This document shows, piece after piece, positions 23,933 to 31,165 of a DNA stretch of 32,880 bases. Within the stretch, counting starts at the first letter, position 1; each line of letters begins with the position of its first letter. The translations under genes were made by a program, and so were the position numbers. The DNA is from CALAED01 sp937891035 (GTDB lineage Bacteria; Actinomycetota; Actinomycetes; Streptosporangiales; Streptosporangiaceae). The notes beneath the pieces were generated by a model that was given only the letters and a program-made list of their open reading frames with translations, ran no database searches and was not told the DNA's origin. The DNA is taken from NCBI GenBank assembly GCA_035642125.1, contig DASQSZ010000368.1, positions 1-32,880 on the forward strand. The letters run 5' to 3'.

Positions 23933-25536
23933 CTACTGTGCTGCCACGGATAGGCCGGCAGCGTGGCGACCATACGGCGCATCGCGGCCGACGGGAGAGG
24001 CAGTGGCTGCGCCGGCTCCAGCACCTCCACCGCTGGATGCCGCGCACCGGCGGCCAGCGCGTGAAGGGCGGGGATCGCGGTGTCGACCACGTCCGCGCCC
24101 ACCCACGCGGTGTGCTCGTGCCGGGTGCGGCCATGGCTCGCGGTGTAGGCGAAGGCGGGGTAGCCGGCGGGGCCGGTTTCGGTCAGGTATGCGGCGTAGC
24201 GGCCGGCCAGCTCGCGCAGCGCGCTGGAGGTACGGGCGGACACGGCGAAGCCGGACACGGGCTGGGCCGGCCGTACCGCCACCCGCGGGGGCGAGGACAA
24301 CACGACGTACGCGTTGGTCCCGCTCATCCCATAGGAGCTGACCGACGCCCGGTCACCCGCATCCGATCCCCATGGCTTCTCCTGCGCGGTGATGGTGATG
24401 CCGGTACCGGCCAGGTCGACGCCCGGGTTGAGCTCGTCGAAGTTCGGCTGCCGAGGTATGTGGCGGTGGCGCAGGCACAACGCGGCTTTGATCACACTGA
24501 GCACCCCGGCGGCCGCCTCGGTATGTCCGATGCACGCCTTGACCGAACCCACGTAGAGGCGACGCCCGCCCGCGAGTGCGGTCTTGAGGGCCTCGAGCTC
24601 GATCCGGTCCCCGAGCTGGGTGCCGGTGCCGTGCGCTTCGTGGTAGCCGATGTCGGTGCCCGACAGACCGAGGGAGGTAAGGACCGAGGAGATCAATCTG
24701 GCCTGCGCGTCGGGATTGGGTGCGGCGAAGGTACTGGAGTGCCCGTCGTGGTTTATTGCGCTTCCGTCGACGACCGCGATGACGCGGTCGTCGTCGCGTA
24801 CCGCGTCCGCAAGCCTTTTAAGTATGAGCGCGCCGCAGCCCTCGCCTCGGACGAAACCATTCGCCTTTGCGTCGAACGGGCGTGATATCCCATCCAGTGA
24901 TAGCGCACCGGTTTTCTCCAGAGCGAGTGTTGTCCACGGGGTGAGAATGAGGTTGACGCCGGCCGCGACGGCAATGTCGCAGTCCCTCGCGGTCAGTGAT
25001 CGGCAGGCTGTGTGAATCGCCACGAGCGATGACGAACACGCCGTGTCGATCGCGAATGTCGGCCCCTGCAGACCGAGCGTGTGGGAAATGCGGCCGGCCG
25101 CGAAACTGTGGCCGTTACCGGCCGTCCAGTGCGCGCTCGGTACACCGGTGAACCAGCGCCGGTAGTCCTGGCCGGTGATACCGACGAAGACCCCCGCGGC
25201 CGGCGCAACGCTTTGCGGCGGGATCGCCGCATCCTCAAACGCCTCCCACACCACCTCGAGCAACAGCCGCTGCTGCGGATCGACCACCCGGGCCTCACGT
25301 GGGGAAACAGCGAAGAACCCGGCATCGAAGTCGAACGCGCCGGACAGGTATCCCCCGCGGGTCACCATGCCGTCCCACTCGGCACCGAACACGGCCCTGC
25401 GCTCTGCTGGTAACTCGGTGACGAGGTCTCTGCCGTTCCTGACGGCCGCCCAGTAAGTGTCGGCGTCCGTCATTCCGCCGGGCGCGCGTAGGCTCATCCC
25501 CACAATTGCGATACGCTTTTCCGTCCTACTCTGCAC
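23902..25536 (-). CDS. Free-standing type I polyketide ketosynthase lacking an AT domain
   Basis: 544 residues. Residues about 6-425 are a type I modular ketosynthase with an intact Cys-His-His triad: C167 in DTACSSSL, H302 in EAHGTGT and H338 in CIGHTEAAAG. After it comes a KS-AT linker-like stretch (SARTSSALRELAGRYAAYL, then YTASHGRTRHEHTAW), followed almost directly by LPAYPWQHSSYAV, which resembles the post-AT linker of modular PKSs. The acyltransferase that normally separates them is missing. There is no ACP or reductive domain. Known: such enzymes condense an acyl group with malonyl-ACP loaded by a separate AT. Malonyl loading may come from host FabD (inference). The gene diverges from the FabF gene across a short shared promoter region, and its 3' end overlaps the thioesterase gene. 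Confidence 0.9.
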   Translation of the reverse strand: MQSRTEKRIAIVGMSLRAPGGMTDADTYWAAVRNGRDLVTELPAERRAVFGAEWDGMVTRGGYLSGAFDFDAGFFAVSPREARVVDPQQRLLLEVVWEAFEDAAIPPQSVAPAAGVFVGITGQDYRRWFTGVPSAHWTAGNGHSFAAGRISHTLGLQGPTFAIDTACSSSLVAIHTACRSLTARDCDIAVAAGVNLILTPWTTLALEKTGALSLDGISRPFDAKANGFVRGEGCGALILKRLADAVRDDDRVIAVVDGSAINHDGHSSTFAAPNPDAQARLISSVLTSLGLSGTDIGYHEAHGTGTQLGDRIELEALKTALAGGRRLYVGSVKACIGHTEAAAGVLSVIKAALCLRHRHIPRQPNFDELNPGVDLAGTGITITAQEKPWGSDAGDRASVSSYGMSGTNAYVVLSSPPRVAVRPAQPVSGFAVSARTSSALRELAGRYAAYLTETGPAGYPAFAYTASHGRTRHEHTAWVGADVVDTAIPALHALAAGARHPAVEVLEPAQPLPLPSAAMRRMVATLPAYPWQHSSYAVRSIDAG

Positions 25537-25603
25537 ATCTCCAATCTGACACTATGCTCGACCCCATGTCCAGACCTCGGCGCCGCATTGCAAAGGCCGA
25601 TGT
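25537..25603. promoter_or_regulatory. Divergent promoter region between KS and FabF genes
   Basis: These 67 bases separate the two divergent ATG codons and are less GC-rich than the genes. They must hold at least the minus-strand promoter; the plus-strand promoter may extend to 25657 if FabF starts at 25658 (GTACAGTATTG near 25617-25627 is AT-rich). I could not fix the -35/-10 boxes. Confidence 0.45.
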
Positions 25604-26899
25604 ATGAAATTGTCGGGTACAGTATTGTCTGCGCCCACCCGGCACGGTATCGTCAGTATGGTGCGTGACGAGGTTGTGATTACTGGCATAGGGGCCTTAA
25701 CTCCGGTCGGAAACGATCGAGAGAGCAGTTGGGATGCGATGTTGGCGGGCCGATCCGGTATCGCGCGCGTCACCGCTTTCGACCCCACTGGAATGACCAC
25801 CCAATTCGCCGGGGAAGTGCGGGGCTTCAAGCCGTCCGATCATTTTGACGTGAAGCGGTCCAAGCGCATCTCCCGGTTCACCGCGTTCGCCGTGGTGGCC
25901 GCCCGCGAAGCGGTGACCGACGCAAAACTACGCATCGACCAGGACAATCAAGACCGGGTCGGGGTCGTGGTGAACGCCGCGGTCGCAGGCTTCGACACCA
26001 TCGAGGCCGCCACCCGGCGATTGGCGGCCGACGCCGAGCCGAGCTCCTACTTCGTGCCATACTCGCTGGCGAACATGCCCAGTTGCGAGGTGGCGATCGA
26101 CCTCGGCGTGCACGGCCCGGTCAATGCCAATGCGCTGGCCTGCGCGAGTGGCCTGTACGCGCTGTTGGACGCGCGACGCCTGATTCTCACCGGCGAGGCC
26201 GACGTGGTGATCTGCGGCGGCACCGACTCGGCGATCGCGCCGGTGTTCATGACCGGTCTGGCCAACATGGGCGCGCTGTCCCAGCGCAACGACGACCCGA
26301 TCCGGGCCAGCCGCCCCTTCGACGCGGATCGCGACGGTTTCGTGCTGGGCGAGGGCGCGGTGATCATGGTCCTGGAGTCGGCCGAGCACGCCCGCCGACG
26401 TGGCGCCACCCCGTATGCCACCGTCACCGGCGGCGCGTTGACCTGCGACGCCTTCCATGTCAGCGCACCGTCCCCGACCGGCGAGCACACCACTGCCGCG
26501 ATCACGATGGCGGTCCGGCGCGCAGGCATCGTCCCGGACGACATCGACTACGTCTGTGCGCACGGCACCTCCACCAAGGCCAATGACGCCACCGAGACGA
26601 AGGCGCTTCGTAAGGCGCTCAGCGCGGCGGCCGACCAAATCGCGGTGAGCAGTCCGAAGTCGACCGTCGGCCACCTGCTCGCCGCGGCCGGCGCGCTGAG
26701 CGCGATGGTGTGCGCACTGGCCATCCGCGACGGCATCGTGCCGCCCACGATCAACCTGGACACTCCTGATCCGGAGTGCGACCTGGACTACGTGCCGAAT
26801 GTCGCGCGGCGGTTGCCGGTGCGTACCGCCATGGCGAACGCGTTCGGTTTCGGCGGCCAGAACTGCGTCACGCTGTTCACCGCCCCGACCGGGCCCTGA
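25604..26899 (+). CDS. FabF/KASII-type beta-ketoacyl-ACP synthase
   Basis: The core begins VRDEVVITGIGALTPVGND and has a complete FabF triad: Cys in NANALACASG (residue 162 counting from the ATG at 25658), His in CAHGTSTKAND and His in TVGHLLAAAG. The core length of about 413 residues equals house-keeping FabF. The ATG at 25604 has an AAAGG upstream and adds 18 non-conserved residues; 25658 fits the family start better but lacks a Shine-Dalgarno. A TTA Leu codon at 25697-25699 is rare in this background and would make translation bldA-dependent in Streptomyces. Known role: chain elongation with malonyl-ACP. Here it may elongate the pathway intermediate, or be an inhibitor-resistant FabF protecting the producer, as FabF copies do in platensimycin and thiotetronate clusters. 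The sequence alone does not decide. Confidence 0.9.
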   Translation: MKLSGTVLSAPTRHGIVSMVRDEVVITGIGALTPVGNDRESSWDAMLAGRSGIARVTAFDPTGMTTQFAGEVRGFKPSDHFDVKRSKRISRFTAFAVVAAREAVTDAKLRIDQDNQDRVGVVVNAAVAGFDTIEAATRRLAADAEPSSYFVPYSLANMPSCEVAIDLGVHGPVNANALACASGLYALLDARRLILTGEADVVICGGTDSAIAPVFMTGLANMGALSQRNDDPIRASRPFDADRDGFVLGEGAVIMVLESAEHARRRGATPYATVTGGALTCDAFHVSAPSPTGEHTTAAITMAVRRAGIVPDDIDYVCAHGTSTKANDATETKALRKALSAAADQIAVSSPKSTVGHLLAAAGALSAMVCALAIRDGIVPPTINLDTPDPECDLDYVPNVARRLPVRTAMANAFGFGGQNCVTLFTAPTGP

Positions 26900-26969
26900 T
26901 GGTTCGCCGACGAGGCCGGCACAAGCCGCGATCCTGCCGCACTGACCGCGATGATCGTGCGGTAACACT

Positions 26970-26987
26970 GCAGGTCACAGCACCTGC
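26970..26987. terminator. Weak stem-loop between convergent genes
   Basis: GCAGGT at 26970-26975 pairs with ACCTGC at 26982-26987 across a 6-base loop. It lies between the convergent FabF and phosphotransferase genes, where a bidirectional terminator would be expected. The stem is short and no T-run follows, so the call is tentative. Confidence 0.25.
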
Positions 26988-27051
26988 CCAAGGTTCGCGG
27001 GCCCCACCGGCGAGGGCAGAGAACGCGTCCGACGATCTGCGCCGCTGACGA

Positions 27052-27975
27052 TTATTGGAGCCGGATCTGCGCGAGCCGGTCGCAGAGCAGCTGAGTCTGC
27101 CGAATCTTCTGCTGCTGGAACTCGGCGTCATCGAGTTCCTCAACGGCCACCGCCACGAGCAACGCCTCGGTGTCGAGCCGGTAGATGTCCAGCAACGTCT
27201 CTTCGATCTCGTCGAAGTGGCGATCGAAGCCGTAACCGTCCAGGAACTCGTGGTTGAGCAGGCCATAGGCTCGGATGCGGGCGAGTTCCAGAAGCGGGTC
27301 ACCAACCATACAGTTCGCCAGGTCGAGTACTCCGACGATGTCACCCGACCGCAGGCAGAGGTTCTCCTCCCGCAGGTCCATGTGCAGCAGGCTCGTCGCG
27401 AGATGGTCACGGGTGCCCAGCGCTGCGTTGACCCGCTCGAGGAAACCGGCGTCGGCCGGCACGTCTGCGTAACGCGCCGCCGCAGACAACCTCCGGGACA
27501 GCCGCCGGGTGAAGAACCCAGCCCAGTCTGCCGACGGCCGCAACCAGGCAGAGCCGGGTTGAATGCCGTGCAGCCTCCGCGTCAACCGACCCAGCTGGCG
27601 CAAGTCCGGCGAAACGTCAGTGCCATCGTCTGACTCGATGAACTGCGCCAGGCTCCACGAGACATCCTCGGCGAACCGTGCCCGCTGCAGGTGCAGAACT
27701 TGAGGAACCGGCACCCGAAACTCTCGCAACAGGTCGGTCGCGAGCGCCTCCTTGACCAGCACATCACCGAAGTCAACCAGTCCATCGTAGGACGTCTCGA
27801 TTCGCTCGACTCGTGCGGACCTCGCAACGCCCACCAGTTCCGGCCCGTCGTAGACGAGATCTGCCCAAAAGTCCGTGCCCGACCGCCATTCCTCGACCCG
27901 CACATCCACCTGCCGCAGGATTTGCTGAATACTGGTGCGGAGAACTTCAGTGCGGCCAGGGCTGCCGCTAGACAT
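27052..27975 (-). CDS. APH-family phosphotransferase
   Basis: The 307-residue protein has the kinase-like APH fold. The catalytic loop is HMDLREEN (H198, D200, N205) and the metal-binding Asp follows in GVLDLAN (D218). An N-terminal lobe with a phosphate-loop-like stretch and a VKEAL segment (Lys75 candidate for ATP contact) precedes it. Known for the family: phosphorylation of aminoglycosides, macrolides, homoserine, choline or other small alcohols. The target cannot be told from the sequence; the protein is about the length of small-molecule kinases. It converges on FabF and may be unrelated to the cluster, or may inactivate its product. The ATG at 27975 has only a modest ribosome site. Confidence 0.8.
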   Translation of the reverse strand: MSSGSPGRTEVLRTSIQQILRQVDVRVEEWRSGTDFWADLVYDGPELVGVARSARVERIETSYDGLVDFGDVLVKEALATDLLREFRVPVPQVLHLQRARFAEDVSWSLAQFIESDDGTDVSPDLRQLGRLTRRLHGIQPGSAWLRPSADWAGFFTRRLSRRLSAAARYADVPADAGFLERVNAALGTRDHLATSLLHMDLREENLCLRSGDIVGVLDLANCMVGDPLLELARIRAYGLLNHEFLDGYGFDRHFDEIEETLLDIYRLDTEALLVAVAVEELDDAEFQQQKIRQTQLLCDRLAQIRLQ

Positions 27976-28091
27976 ACGTCTTTCGTTCCTTCCAGCTGTC
28001 CTCGGTCAGGGTGTACAGCGTGTCATTCGCCAGCCCCGGGCTCGCTGAGACCTATCCAAGATGGGGCACAGCCCTCGAGATCTGATCGCCT

Positions 28092-28490
28092 TCAGAAATG
28101 AATGGTACCCGGAGGCCCTTCAATGGGCAGCCGGCAGTCATCGTAATCTTTTCGTTCTTCCTCGCTCATCTCCTGAAGGATGCCCACGTCGGATAGACCG
28201 TCGATGAATCTCTCGATATGGCCGCCGGAATCAGCGAAGAAGCGATGGGTCGCGACGCCCGCAGCCACGCCGAGTTCCGCACCGTGCTTGGTGGCCTCTT
28301 CGATGCCTAGGCTCAAAAGCTTGCCGATCGGGGAGCCAGGGTCAACGGGAACCGGTAGATGAGCGATGACCGCACCGGCACCGGCCAGGGCAAGCGTCCC
28401 TCCGGCGGCCGCGCCGATCAAACCCGCGGCGACCATGCCCCAGGAGTTCTCATCCGTCATCATGTCTTCCTCGGGGATGTCAGTACCCAT
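28092..28490 (-). CDS. Small protein with Gly/Ala-rich hydrophobic segment, unknown function
   Basis: The 132-residue protein has an acidic N-terminus (about 1-15), then a Gly/Ala-rich hydrophobic stretch (about 19-44, GMVAAGLIGAAAGG and on) with glycine-zipper spacing, a second weakly amphipathic helix region (about 55-85), and an acidic C-terminus. I do not recognise the family. The ATG at 28490 has a strong GGGAGGA site eight or nine bases upstream. It follows the EcsC-like gene after 20 bp on the same strand, so the two are probably co-transcribed and may act together at the membrane. A longer open frame over the same bases (to 29270) is a shadow of the upstream gene. Confidence 0.7.
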   Translation of the reverse strand: MGTDIPEEDMMTDENSWGMVAAGLIGAAAGGTLALAGAGAVIAHLPVPVDPGSPIGKLLSLGIEEATKHGAELGVAAGVATHRFFADSGGHIERFIDGLSDVGILQEMSEEERKDYDDCRLPIEGPPGTIHF

Positions 28491-28510
28491 GCTGTAGTCC
28501 TCCCTCAGTT

Positions 28511-29161
28511 CTACTGGGCCGTACCAAGGACCTGGCGTTTCTTGGAGTAATAGACGGTCGCGCTCCGACTGAAGCTCGTCATGCTCGCGAGCGTCATTCC
28601 GCCACTGATGAAGCCTCCGAGGGGGATAACGCGTATGGTGAACTGCTTGCCGCCCTCCTGACCGATCTTGATCGCGACCGTCTTGGACAGTTCGGGGAAG
28701 GCCTTTTCGATGATCTTCCTGATCGCGATCTCTTTCACGGGGACTTGTTTGGCGGCGGCGGCAAGGGCGACCCCTGCGTAAGAGACAAGAGCCCCGGACA
28801 CGATAGGGGTAGCGAAACGCGCGGCGGTAAGGCTCGCTGTCTTGATGCCCCCGGCCCATATGCCTGTGATGAGTAGCATGTCGTCCAAGGGCTCGATGTG
28901 GGCGTTGAGGTCCTTGCCGATGCCCCACGCGACATGGGCCATCTTCCGGTATGTGAACAGCATGGACGCCGGTGTCGTCGCAAGGACGAAGGGGAACGGA
29001 ACGACTCCGCTGACCACAGCGGCGGCCGTGGCCTGGGTGTTCTGCCACCAACGCCACTGGGTGGCCGAGTCCCACCCGTCGGCCTTCTTCATGATTTCGT
29101 CGGCGTCGCCGACGATGCCGAGGAGCAACTTGGGGAACAGAGTCGCCGGGTCGAGTTCCAT
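28511..29161 (-). CDS. EcsC-like membrane-associated protein
   Basis: The 216-residue protein has three or four hydrophobic stretches (about 48-72, 94-140 with gaps, 178-197). The PFPFVLATTPASMLFTYRKMAHVAWGIG region and a C-terminal Gly-rich hydrophobic hairpin ending in YYSKKR resemble EcsC/DUF697-type proteins. Known about EcsC: a conserved protein of unclear function, first found beside an ABC transporter of Bacillus. The match is by eye and moderate. The ATG at 29161 has GAGGGAG eight bases upstream. It is the first gene of a two-gene unit with the Gly/Ala-rich protein, and a palindrome lies in its likely promoter. Confidence 0.6.
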   Translation of the reverse strand: MELDPATLFPKLLLGIVGDADEIMKKADGWDSATQWRWWQNTQATAAAVVSGVVPFPFVLATTPASMLFTYRKMAHVAWGIGKDLNAHIEPLDDMLLITGIWAGGIKTASLTAARFATPIVSGALVSYAGVALAAAAKQVPVKEIAIRKIIEKAFPELSKTVAIKIGQEGGKQFTIRVIPLGGFISGGMTLASMTSFSRSATVYYSKKRQVLGTAQ

Positions 29162-29280
29162 GACATGTCTCCCTCGATGGTGCCCCGTGCCGAAATGGAA
29201 TGAGATGCACGGGTGTCAGGTGACTTCCTGATCGCACCAACGCGGGCTCGGGGGCGTGCCTTCCCCTCATCGAGCTACAG

Positions 29281-29308
29281 TTTTACTCCCAATTAGGGAG
29301 ATTCAAAC
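29281..29308 (-). promoter_or_regulatory. Likely promoter/operator of the EcsC-like unit
   Basis: On the minus strand a TTTGAA box is followed after about 16 bases by TAAAAC. Between them lies an inverted repeat, CTCCC-TAATT-GGGAG (plus-strand coordinates 29286-29300), where a repressor would overlap the promoter. It is 120-140 bp upstream of the start codon at 29161. The rest of the gap to 29454 is AT-richer and holds nothing else I recognise. Confidence 0.35.
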
Positions 29309-29454
29309 TGTCTGGAATCGTTCGAGATTGATCGACAAAAAGGCGCGCCGAGCGCTGTTGACCGGATCCGGCCAAATCTTATCCTCTTGTGACTGATCGC
29401 AATCCGGGCGACTTGGAGCCATTCCGAAATTGATCTAATAAGGCTGCTGCCCTG

Positions 29455-30867
29455 TCAGCCTGGCGCGGGTCCCAACCGCAGCAGTAGGCCCCCGTCGGGG
29501 ACGGTGAACGATCGGGCTGAAACCAGCACGTCCTGTGTTGGTGGATGGAGGTGTATGGCGGGTAGGACGGTCGCGATCACTATGGCGGTCGCCATGAGTG
29601 CGAAGTCATTGCCTACGCATTTGTGGGGGCCTCCGCCGAAGGGGGCGTAGGCGAAGCGGTGCCGGTGGCTGGTGCCGTCGAAGCGTTCCGGCCGGAATCG
29701 GTCGGGCTCGGGCCAGTGCTTCGGGTTGCGGTGGAGGGTGTGTGGGCAGATGTGCACGGTGGTTCGCGGCCGGAGGGTGTGGCCGCCGAGGCACTGGGTT
29801 CCGATGGTGCGCCGGGTGATGATCCAAACCGGGGGGAAGAGCCGCATCGACTCCGCTACCACCATGGCCGTGCGGGGGAGTGCGGGCAGGTCGTCGATGG
29901 TGGCGGCCCGTCCGTTCAGGGTGGCGGTGGCCTCTTCGGCGATCCGCCTCGCCTCGCTCGGGTGTTTTGCGAGCAGGTACAGGGTGAACGTGATGGCCGC
30001 GGCTGTGCTCTGGTGGCCGGCCACCACGAGCGTTACCAGTTCATCGAGGATGCGGGTGGGGTCGGATTCGCGGGCCAGTAGGCGTCCGAGCACCGTATCC
30101 GGTGCCGGTTCATCGAGCCGTAGCAGGTCGGCGGCCCGGTTTCGAAGAGCCGCGGTAGCGTGGCCGAGCCGCCTGTTGCCGGGTGTCGGGAGCCAGTCCG
30201 GGAACACGACCGGAGCCTTGAGCATTCGCAGCAGCATGGGTTCCGCGTGGGCGAAAAGGTGTCCCAGCTGTGCTGCCGTCGTGGCGAGAGGCGGACCGAC
30301 CAGCGCCTCAGCCAGCAGTTCAAGGGAGGTCCGCGCGGCCGCCTCCGCCACATCCACCGTCCGGCTCGGCGGGACCGCCCACTCCTGGCAAAGCCGCTCG
30401 GCCGCCCGGCTCATGGCGTCTGCGGCGGGCCGCAGCGCCTCACCTTGCAGGACGGGATACAGCACCCGGCGCCTGCGTTGGTGCTGATCGCCGTCGAGGC
30501 CGAACAGGCCGGATCCGAGCATCCGCCGGATCACCGTGAAAAAGCGCAGTCCGGTCTTTCCAAAGCGCTGCCCCGACGGGCTGGCCAGCACCTCGGCCAC
30601 CAGATCGGGATCGCTTATCAGCACGTTCCGCCCGAAGAGATCGAACGGTGCGACCGCGCGGTAGCCGTCGCCGCTACCGGACAACTCCCGATAGAAGGCG
30701 ACCGGGTTCGCCCCGTACGCCCTGGCGTTGATCAAGCTGGCACGCACCGAACCCAGCGCCACGCTGCCAAATGTATGGCTCCTGCCAAAGCCACCGCAAG
30801 AACGCAACGAATAACGTGTTCCCCGACGAGATCGGCCGGGCGGTACCGGAGAATTTCCATGTGCCAT
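29455..30867 (-). CDS. Cytochrome P450, unusual I-helix
   Basis: 470 residues counting from the ATG at 30867. Motifs: I-helix AGHQST at 283-288, ESMR at 339-342, PERF at about 393-396, and the heme loop FGGGPHKCVG with Cys417. The architecture (long, PERF, FGGGPHKC) matches the CYP102/CYP4-like class rather than the two operon P450s. The acidic residue that precedes the conserved Thr/Ser in most P450s (AGHET/AGHDT) is Gln here, so proton delivery may differ. The start is uncertain: there is no good ribosome site at 30867, and a GTG about 40 codons further in (before RASLINAR) could be used. Upstream in-frame sequence to 31329 does not look coding. It has no obvious link to the biosynthetic operon. 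Confidence 0.85.
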   Translation of the reverse strand: MAHGNSPVPPGRSRRGTRYSLRSCGGFGRSHTFGSVALGSVRASLINARAYGANPVAFYRELSGSGDGYRAVAPFDLFGRNVLISDPDLVAEVLASPSGQRFGKTGLRFFTVIRRMLGSGLFGLDGDQHQRRRRVLYPVLQGEALRPAADAMSRAAERLCQEWAVPPSRTVDVAEAAARTSLELLAEALVGPPLATTAAQLGHLFAHAEPMLLRMLKAPVVFPDWLPTPGNRRLGHATAALRNRAADLLRLDEPAPDTVLGRLLARESDPTRILDELVTLVVAGHQSTAAAITFTLYLLAKHPSEARRIAEEATATLNGRAATIDDLPALPRTAMVVAESMRLFPPVWIITRRTIGTQCLGGHTLRPRTTVHICPHTLHRNPKHWPEPDRFRPERFDGTSHRHRFAYAPFGGGPHKCVGNDFALMATAIVIATVLPAIHLHPPTQDVLVSARSFTVPDGGLLLRLGPAPG

Positions 30868-30884
30868 TTTCGCCGGGATCTTAA

Positions 30885-30895
30885 TGAAACTTTCA
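30885..30895. promoter_or_regulatory. Small palindrome TGAAACTTTCA
   Basis: TGAAA-C-TTTCA is a perfect inverted repeat 18 bp upstream of the P450 start, in the divergent region shared with the GH43 gene. It resembles GAAACTTTC boxes reported near xylan-degradation genes in actinobacteria. An 11-bp palindrome can arise by chance, so confidence is low. Confidence 0.3.
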
Positions 30896-31064
30896 CATCC
30901 GCGCGGGTAGCGAGACGCGATCTCCACGAAGGCGAATGTCCAGGCCGGGAAGCATGTCAGCGGCAATGCCCAGGTCAGGAGGGCTGGCGGCTCATTGACA
31001 CAGATCTGGCGGTCGGATGTAATCCGCGACAAACAACCAGCACGCCATGGAGCCGAAATCAAAA

Positions 31065-31080
31065 ATGTTAACGCTAACAT
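31065..31080. promoter_or_regulatory. LacI-family-type operator
   Basis: ATGTTAACGCTAACAT has perfect ATGTTA/TAACAT arms around an ACGC centre, the form typical of LacI-type repressor sites with a central CG. It lies 85 bp upstream of the secreted glycosidase start, which suits sugar-responsive control of that gene. No LacI-family gene is in the window. Confidence 0.6.
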
Positions 31081-31165
31081 CTCTGGCGTCCTGGCCAGAT
31101 GAAAGCCGGTGGCCGGGCCAGTGGTGGCAACGACCGTCACCTGACATCCTCCGAGGAACTCCCCG

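Noticed and set aside
20640..25536. Type II PKS (KS/CLF) cluster
   Set aside because: The ketosynthases are single, of different types (type I-like KS, FabF) and not arranged as a KS-CLF-ACP set; no ketoreductase or aromatase is present.
4185..26899. Identification as a thiolactomycin/thiotetronate cluster
   Set aside because: The Cys-Cy NRPS, P450s and FabF copy fit, but the iterative PKS needed for thiotetronates is missing and KASIII, radical SAM, diiron and PLP genes are extra.
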